Assembly (NCBI GenBank): GCA_007125125.1
Contig: SLDT01000049.1
Span: forward strand, 1-50,068
Length of the DNA: 50,068 bases
Reading direction: 5' to 3'
Origin: Gemmatimonadota bacterium
Lineage (GTDB): Bacteria; Gemmatimonadota; Gemmatimonadetes; Longimicrobiales; Gaopeijiaceae
The notes below the pieces were generated by a model that worked only from the letters and a program-made list of their open reading frames with translations, was not told the origin of the DNA and made no database searches. Within the stretch, counting starts at the first letter, position 1. Each line of letters begins with the position of its first letter. Positions 49,315 through 50,068 of the stretch are shown here, piece by piece. Position numbers and translations under genes: made by a program.

Positions 49315-50068
49315 ATGGTCCGTCGATCGGTCCTCAGCGTCAGGCTCGGCGTCGCCCTTCTGATCGCAACGGCAGGGGCACCGGGACTCTCCGCTCAGTC
49401 CGGGGCATCCGCGGACGGTACCCTCGCCGATGCCACCCCCGCGGCGGACGCGGCCACCCCGCTCGCGAGCGCGAGCCTCCCCGCCGTCGCCCTCGACCGG
49501 ATCGGGGCCGACCTGCGCGAGATGGCCCGTTACCGACCGGGGTACACTTTCTGGCAGCATGTCTTCCTGATCCCGGACGGCTCCGTCGCCTTCGGAAGCG
49601 CGACCGACGGACGGCTCCTCGTCACCTTCCCGAACGGAGGCGACTGGACGCGCAACGGGCAGTGGGCCGATCCCGAGCTCGCCTCGACCCTCGCGGGGGC
49701 GCGCCTCCACACGCGGCAGAACCTGCGCCGCGACGAGGTCGCACTCCTCCTCGAGGGCCGGACCGGCCCCGTGCTCCACAACGCCACGCGGGGGAACTTT
49801 CTCCGGCCGAATGCCCGCCGCTACGGGGCCTTCCTCGACGAGTGGGGGCTCATCTTCGAGCGCTTCGGCGTCCCCGCCGAGATCGGCCTCGCCCAGGCCG
49901 CGGTCGAGTCCGGCTGGAATGGCCGTATCCGCTCCGAGGCCCGTGCGCTCGGCCTCTGCCAGTGGCTCCCGAGGAACTGGGACCAGATGAAGCGGTTCGC
50001 GCACCACGAGATCGAGGGATACAACCAGACCACGCAGGCCCCCTACTGCGCCGCCTACCTCACGATCC
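49315..50068 (+). CDS. Exported lytic transglycosylase (SLT)-like protein, truncated by the window edge
   Basis: The frame is open from ATG 49315 (AGGAG five bases upstream) to the right edge, giving 251 residues of a longer protein. The signal MVRRSVLSVRLGVALLIATA ends near GLSAQ. Residues about 60-180 are of unknown type (YRPGYTFWQHVFLIPDGSVA). From about residue 195 the sequence matches the SLT-type lysozyme-like fold: GVPAEIGLAQAAVESGWNGR (catalytic Glu in VESGW), then SEARALGLCQWLPRNWDQMK and APYCAAYLTI. It is expected to cleave peptidoglycan glycan strands, in keeping with the amidase upstream. The C-terminus is missing. Confidence 0.78.
   Translation, partial: MVRRSVLSVRLGVALLIATAGAPGLSAQSGASADGTLADATPAADAATPLASASLPAVALDRIGADLREMARYRPGYTFWQHVFLIPDGSVAFGSATDGRLLVTFPNGGDWTRNGQWADPELASTLAGARLHTRQNLRRDEVALLLEGRTGPVLHNATRGNFLRPNARRYGAFLDEWGLIFERFGVPAEIGLAQAAVESGWNGRIRSEARALGLCQWLPRNWDQMKRFAHHEIEGYNQTTQAPYCAAYLTI

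Overview
This is about 50 kb of very GC-rich bacterial DNA from a diderm (Gram-negative type) organism. A Kdo kinase gene implies lipopolysaccharide, and there are many lipoprotein and exported-protein signals. Several signal peptides end in an 'AQ' cleavage region, and the window carries Tat-exported TldD and DUF4159 proteins, an S9 peptidase and an M14 peptidase. Together these suggest the phylum Gemmatimonadota, but that is inference from style and gene content; no rRNA gene or other decisive marker is present. No tRNA, rRNA, CRISPR array, intact insertion sequence or prophage was recognised. Genes are packed on both strands and many neighbours share ATGA, GTGA or TGATG start/stop overlaps.

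Layout. 1-4.5 kb: the tail of a membrane-anchored protein, then a TldE/TldD pair behind a good sigma70-like promoter. 4.6-7.2 kb: a Tat-signal DUF4159 protein diverging from a beta-lactamase-fold serine hydrolase with a membrane tail. 7.2-11.2 kb: a co-directional run with a helical-repeat lipoprotein, a small unknown protein, proline dehydrogenase, QueE and a CoA-type Nudix hydrolase. 11.2-18 kb (minus): saccharopine dehydrogenase-like oxidoreductase, gyrA, a TPR protein, an unknown protein, then a coupled CPBP protease / DUF6941-like / MOSC run. 18.4-22.4 kb (minus): a phenylacetyl-CoA epoxidase cluster (DUF59 protein, paaA, paaD, paaB, paaC, a free-standing zinc ribbon, an AhpD-like protein, a lipoprotein). 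22.5-27.2 kb: an exported protein coupled to phosphofructokinase, then a large S9 peptidase.

27.9-36.3 kb: Kdo kinase, MprF, an SNF-family sodium symporter, a PafA-like phosphatase lipoprotein and an M14 carboxypeptidase. 36.3-42.3 kb: an SLC13-type permease with RCK_C domains, an NHL-repeat lipoprotein, a fused swivel-plus-catalytic aconitase-family enzyme and a TspO-like protein. 42.4-47.1 kb: an SDR oxidoreductase, a tandem FluC pair, an AbgT transporter and a two-domain VOC protein. 47.8-50.1 kb: an N-acetylmuramoyl-L-alanine amidase, an NADP-binding reductase and a truncated transglycosylase-like protein.

The points most worth following up are the phenylacetyl-CoA epoxidase cluster, where the PaaD zinc ribbon is a separate gene and paaE is absent; the Tat-exported TldD that lacks the expected C-terminal cysteine; the swivel-first aconitase fusion; an mprF that seems to need a non-canonical start; a promoter whose spacer is mostly a palindrome; and three gene-free stretches (27.2-27.9, 44.0-44.5 and 47.1-47.8 kb) carrying hairpins, an 18-bp tandem repeat and a 63-bp structured repeat.
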